This document shows, one piece after another, positions 61,365-64,000 of a stretch of 64,000 nt of DNA. The stretch's first letter is position 1, and every line of letters starts with the position of its first letter. The notes under the pieces were generated by a model, which searched no databases, was not told the origin of the DNA, and saw nothing but the letters and a program-made list of their open reading frames with translations. The DNA is from Achromobacter xylosoxidans. GTDB lineage: Bacteria > Pseudomonadota > Gammaproteobacteria > Burkholderiales > Burkholderiaceae_B. The translations under genes were made by a program, and so were the position numbers. The stretch covers positions 868,001 through 932,000 of the forward strand of contig NZ_CP061008.1 in NCBI RefSeq assembly GCF_014490035.1, written 5' to 3'.

Positions 61365-62180
61365 TCAGATGGACGCGTTCGCGTCCGCCGTTTCGCGGCG
61401 CCAGTCGCCCTGGGCCTCCAGGCGGCTTTCTTCCCCGGTTATCCGAAAATCCAGGTCCAGCGCGATGTCCGCTGCGAACATGTAGCCCCAGCCGTGCACG
61501 GCGCGGATCGGCAGCGTCATCTGGTTGGCCGTCGCCTTGCGCCGCAAGCGGCTGATCATGACGTCCACGAAACGGCGCCGCGAGATGCCGCTGTCGGTGT
61601 CGTCCGCGCCGTCCGCGTAGAAGGCATCGCGGCTGACCTTGCGGTCGGGCGCGTTCACCAGCCGCGACAGGAAGTCGCGCTCGCCGGTGGTCAGCCCCAG
61701 CGTGCGGCCCGCGGGGCTGATCAGGGTCCAGCCCTTGTTCGCAAGGCGCCAGGTGTCGTGCGCGGATTCATCCGGCGTGTGTCCGTCGGCTGCGGAGTCC
61801 GCGCCGTCCAGGCCGACCGCGCGACGCACCAGCGCTTGCAGCGCCGCCGCCAGCTCCAGCCCGGATACGTCCGGGGGCAGGCAGGCATCCGCGCCGCAGA
61901 GCAACGTGCGGATGCGGCTTTCGGCATCGGCGAATGCGGCGATGGCGACAATGCCCAGGCCGCGGTCCACGGCGCGCAGCCGGACTGCGGCATTGTGGAT
62001 GTCGGGCAGCGGCGCCTTCAGCACTACCAGCGGGCAGGGGCGGCGCGAGTATCTGTCGTAGACGTCGGCCAGGTCGTGGCAGCGGCGCACGTTGAAACCC
62101 AGGTGCGAGAGGGCTTCGATGAGTCCCGCATGCCGCGCGTCGTCGTGACCCAGAAATATGACATCCAGCGTGTTGTTCAT
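61365..62180 (-). CDS. Response-regulator-like protein with degenerate receiver and OmpR-type DNA-binding domain
   Basis: 271 residues from the ATG at 62180 (GGAAG five bases upstream). Residues 4-120 have the receiver fold, but the phosphorylation residues are gone: Lys55 replaces the acceptor Asp (VVLKAPLPD), Ala81 the Thr/Ser, and Pro103 the Lys. Residues ~165-255 are a winged helix (LTTGERDFLSRLVNAPDRKVSRD; RAVHGWGYMF) able to bind DNA. No histidine kinase is nearby. It is best seen as a phosphorylation-independent regulator. Target unknown. Confidence 0.88.
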   Translation of the reverse strand: MNNTLDVIFLGHDDARHAGLIEALSHLGFNVRRCHDLADVYDRYSRRPCPLVVLKAPLPDIHNAAVRLRAVDRGLGIVAIAAFADAESRIRTLLCGADACLPPDVSGLELAAALQALVRRAVGLDGADSAADGHTPDESAHDTWRLANKGWTLISPAGRTLGLTTGERDFLSRLVNAPDRKVSRDAFYADGADDTDSGISRRRFVDVMISRLRRKATANQMTLPIRAVHGWGYMFAADIALDLDFRITGEESRLEAQGDWRRETADANASI

Positions 62181-62385
62181 TGATGCTTCCAATGAGGAGA
62201 CCGGCCTGGGCGGCTGTGCCTGATGCCTAGGCGTGGCGCTGCGTGTCATGCCCGTCTCCCTGTGCTGCGCGCCGAGGCGCGAGAGCGCCGGGCGGTGTTG
62301 TTCGGATGGGCGCGAGGCCGGGGGGATTGCCCCTGGTTTCGTGCTTATGCCGATGGCCGCCCATGCTTCGATGCTGCTTGGAAGT

Positions 62386-62423
62386 CACGCCCGTGTTTCA
62401 TTTAAACACGGGCGTGTTTTTTT
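62386..62423 (+). terminator. Strong intrinsic terminator with no plus-strand gene upstream
   Basis: CACGCCCGTGTTT (62386-62398), loop CATTT, AAACACGGGCGTG (62404-62416): a perfect 13-bp stem followed by seven T residues. No plus-strand coding gene ends before it; it may end a small RNA started within 62181-62385 or antisense transcription of the response-regulator promoter. Confidence 0.8.
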
Positions 62424-62433
62424 GTGAAGATAC

Positions 62434-62462
62434 GTTTCTGTAGTTTCTGACAGTAACAGAAA
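62434..62462. promoter_or_regulatory. TTTCTG direct and inverted repeats
   Basis: GTTTCTG occurs at 62434-62440 and 62443-62449, nine bases apart, and the second copy forms a dyad with CAGAAA (62457-62462). Tandem repeats of this kind are typical of OmpR/PhoB-type binding sites; the adjacent response-regulator-like protein has such a DNA-binding domain. Confidence 0.35.
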
Positions 62463-62530
62463 GCGTGGGGGCTGCGCCATGGAAACGCTTGAAATACTGT
62501 TTGTTTTGGGACGCGGGTGTTAACGCATTA

Positions 62531-62545
62531 TGTATCGCCGATACA
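62531..62545. promoter_or_regulatory. Perfect palindrome TGTATCG-C-CGATACA
   Basis: Two 7-bp half-sites around a single C, about 300 bp before the HTH gene in AT-rich DNA. Shape fits an operator for a dimeric HTH repressor; which protein binds cannot be read. Confidence 0.4.
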
Positions 62546-62841
62546 TTATTTTCGATTTTGAATACGTGAAACGCCATAAACTCGCCAGGCTTTTGCCCCT
62601 GCAGTGCGCCTGCAGGCCGAGGGGCGCCACCGCGCCGTGATACTGGTTGGCCTATGCAAGCCAATGATAGATATGGTCTTTTTGATGGCGCCTCGGCCTT
62701 CTGCGAGGCGCTTGGAACCGGCTCGATGCGTGCGCAGGCGGCCGCAAGGCGCGATTTACGGATTAGCCCCGCAATTGGGGCGCAATCCGTTTATTTGGCG
62801 CCAGTATTGAGATGTTTTAATCAAAAAATAAATTCTTATTA

Positions 62842-63237
62842 ATGTCTCAGGTTGATCGATTGGACACGTTTAGCCATCGTCTGCGCAACGCAAGAATGCT
62901 TCAGGGATGGACTCAAAAGGACTTGGCGGTCGCAAGCAACCTGTCGCAAAGCGCTATCGGCAACTACGAGAGCGGGCAGCGCCGGCGGCCGTCCAGCGAC
63001 GCCCTCATCAAGCTGACCCGTGCGCTATGCGTCAATCCCATGTGGCTCAGCACCGGCGAAGGGCCGATGCTGAACCCGGAGCCGGGCGCCATCCAGGCGG
63101 GCGCGGAGCGTGTGGCGCTCCCTGCCGCCTGGCCGTTCGAATCCATCTCCTATGCCACCTATGCGCGCCTGAGTTCCCAGGAAAAGCGGCAGATCGAACA
63201 AGTGCTGGCCGCCTACATCAAGGCACGCGGCGAATAG
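62842..63237 (+). CDS. XRE-family helix-turn-helix regulator
   Basis: 131 residues. Cro/C1-type HTH at ~10-68 (RLRNARMLQGWTQKDLAVASNLSQSAIGNYESGQRRRPS, in parts), then a short helical C-terminus with YATYARLSSQEKRQIEQVL. It looks like a small phage-type or housekeeping regulator. The leader is AT-rich without a Shine-Dalgarno, so translation may be weak or unusual. Its end overlaps the convergent acyltransferase gene by 20 nt. Confidence 0.85.
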   Translation: MSQVDRLDTFSHRLRNARMLQGWTQKDLAVASNLSQSAIGNYESGQRRRPSSDALIKLTRALCVNPMWLSTGEGPMLNPEPGAIQAGAERVALPAAWPFESISYATYARLSSQEKRQIEQVLAAYIKARGE

Positions 63238-64000
63238 ACCCGAGGGGCTGCGCGGGGGCGCCAGCGGGGCGCCGCCTGGCGTCGGACGCAGGCGCTGGAT
63301 CGCGGTCGTCGGTGCGCAGACGGCTGCGCAGGCGTTCGATGGGGTCCGCAATCACGCTGTTGAGCAGGGCCGAGAATGCGATGGTGCTCGTGATCACCAG
63401 GGCCATGAACAGCAGCGGCTGATCCAGATGCGCTTCTTCAAGCAGCCACTTGAAGAACATGATCACCAGCGAATGGCAGATGTAGATCGGGTAGCTCAAC
63501 TCGCCTATCGCCTTGTCGAGCCTGTGGCGCGACTGGAACAGGAAGGCCAGCGGCAGCAACGCCGCGAACAGCAGCACGGCCAGACCGTCGCGCACATTGT
63601 GGTTCATGGCGATCGAGAAATGCAGCACACAGTAGGCCGCCAGCACGGCCGTGCCGATTTCCGGCAGGCGCTTGATCCGCTGCGTCCAGGCCTTGTAGCG
63701 CGGCAACAGCACCTGATGCGACAGCGAACCGAGCAGGAACAGAGCGAGTTCCGTCGGGAAGAACCGATACGTCCAGGGATCGCTCAAGCCTATGCCCGTG
63801 GCGATCAGCACGCCGCGCAACGCCAGCGATGCGGCCAGCAATGCCAGCAGCCGGCGCGGCGAATGCAGGATGAAGGGAGCGACCAGATAGAAGCTCATCT
63901 CCACGCCCAGCGTCCATGCCTGCGGCACCAGCAGTCCTTCGTAAAGCGGAACTTCGCTGTGCGCGAAGCTGCCGGTGAACTTCAGCGCTGAATGTTCGAT
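63218..64000 (-). CDS. Acyltransferase 3 family membrane protein (5' end outside the window)
   Basis: 260 residues are visible; the frame is open to the window edge, so the N-terminus is missing. AWTLGVEMSFYLVAPF and GELSYPIYICHSLVIMF are typical of acyltransferase 3 (OafA/NodX-like) proteins, with about seven membrane segments here and a basic cytoplasmic tail. Such enzymes acetylate surface polysaccharides. Substrate unknown. Confidence 0.88.
   Translation of the reverse strand: MEHSALKFTGSFAHSEVPLYEGLLVPQAWTLGVEMSFYLVAPFILHSPRRLLALLAASLALRGVLIATGIGLSDPWTYRFFPTELALFLLGSLSHQVLLPRYKAWTQRIKRLPEIGTAVLAAYCVLHFSIAMNHNVRDGLAVLLFAALLPLAFLFQSRHRLDKAIGELSYPIYICHSLVIMFFKWLLEEAHLDQPLLFMALVITSTIAFSALLNSVIADPIERLRSRLRTDDRDPAPASDARRRPAGAPAQPLGSIRRVP

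Larger units (their letters stand above)
62181..62841. other. 660-nt intergenic region with terminator and palindromes
   Basis: Between the divergent response-regulator-like and HTH genes I see no convincing gene. The left part (to ~62385) is GC-rich. Then follow a strong plus-strand terminator (62386-62423), a cluster of TTTCTG repeats (62434-62462), an AT-rich stretch and a perfect palindrome (62531-62545). The last 40 nt before the HTH gene are very AT-rich. Both promoters must be here. Confidence 0.5.

Noticed and set aside
62398-62664. 88-codon minus-strand frame covering the terminator stem
   Set aside because: It runs through a perfect terminator hairpin and palindromic DNA and shows no coding character.

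Overview
This 64 kb window is high-GC (roughly two-thirds G+C by eye) and its gene content looks like the chromosome of a Burkholderiales/Alcaligenaceae bacterium, most likely Achromobacter or a close Bordetella relative. That placement rests on codon style, the Bug-type binding protein and the gene families present; no database search was possible. I see no rRNA, tRNA, CRISPR array, insertion sequence or prophage.

Positions 1-29.8 kb form a type VI secretion (T6SS) island. The left edge holds a lower-GC module: the end of a large protein, a small membrane-anchored protein, then a second partial copy of the tail and a second copy of the small protein, as in a duplicated toxin-tip/immunity pair. 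Next come three small membrane proteins, two of them paralogues. On the minus strand lies tssJ-tssK-tssL-vgrG plus a small secreted protein; this VgrG (1694 aa) carries a C-terminal HExxH metallopeptidase-like domain. Divergent to it on the plus strand runs a TPR lipoprotein gene, then tssB-tssC-hcp-tssE-tssF-tssG-tssH-vgrG, a DUF4123 adaptor, a 951-aa MIX/VasX-like pore-forming effector candidate and two membrane proteins that are candidate immunity factors. tssM and tssA are not in the window, so the apparatus is incomplete as seen here.

Positions 29.8-43.3 kb are metabolic: a glutathione S-transferase, a triheme and a diheme cytochrome c, a tricarballylate-type module (LysR regulator, tcuA, tcuB, TctC/Bug binding protein), a siderophore-type TonB receptor with its FecI/FecR cell-surface signalling genes, and a MocR-type regulator.

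Positions 43.3-50.8 kb hold a cyanide-insensitive-type bd quinol oxidase (cydA, cydB and a 47-aa DUF2474 subunit) with an unusual leader, an alpha/beta hydrolase, an EamA exporter, a nitroreductase with a divergent LysR regulator, and a phasin-phaB pair for polyhydroxyalkanoate metabolism.

Positions 50.8-58.1 kb encode a tripartite ABC-type exporter (outer membrane factor, HlyD adaptor, RbbA-like double-ATPase permease, ABC-2 permease) divergent from a TetR regulator. The shared promoter region carries an exact FNR/ANR consensus site. The right end has a CSS/EAL phosphodiesterase, a Kch-like potassium channel, a response-regulator-like protein that has lost its phosphorylation residues, a HTH regulator and a truncated acyltransferase. 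Two plus-strand terminators lie between minus-strand genes and may end unannotated small RNAs.
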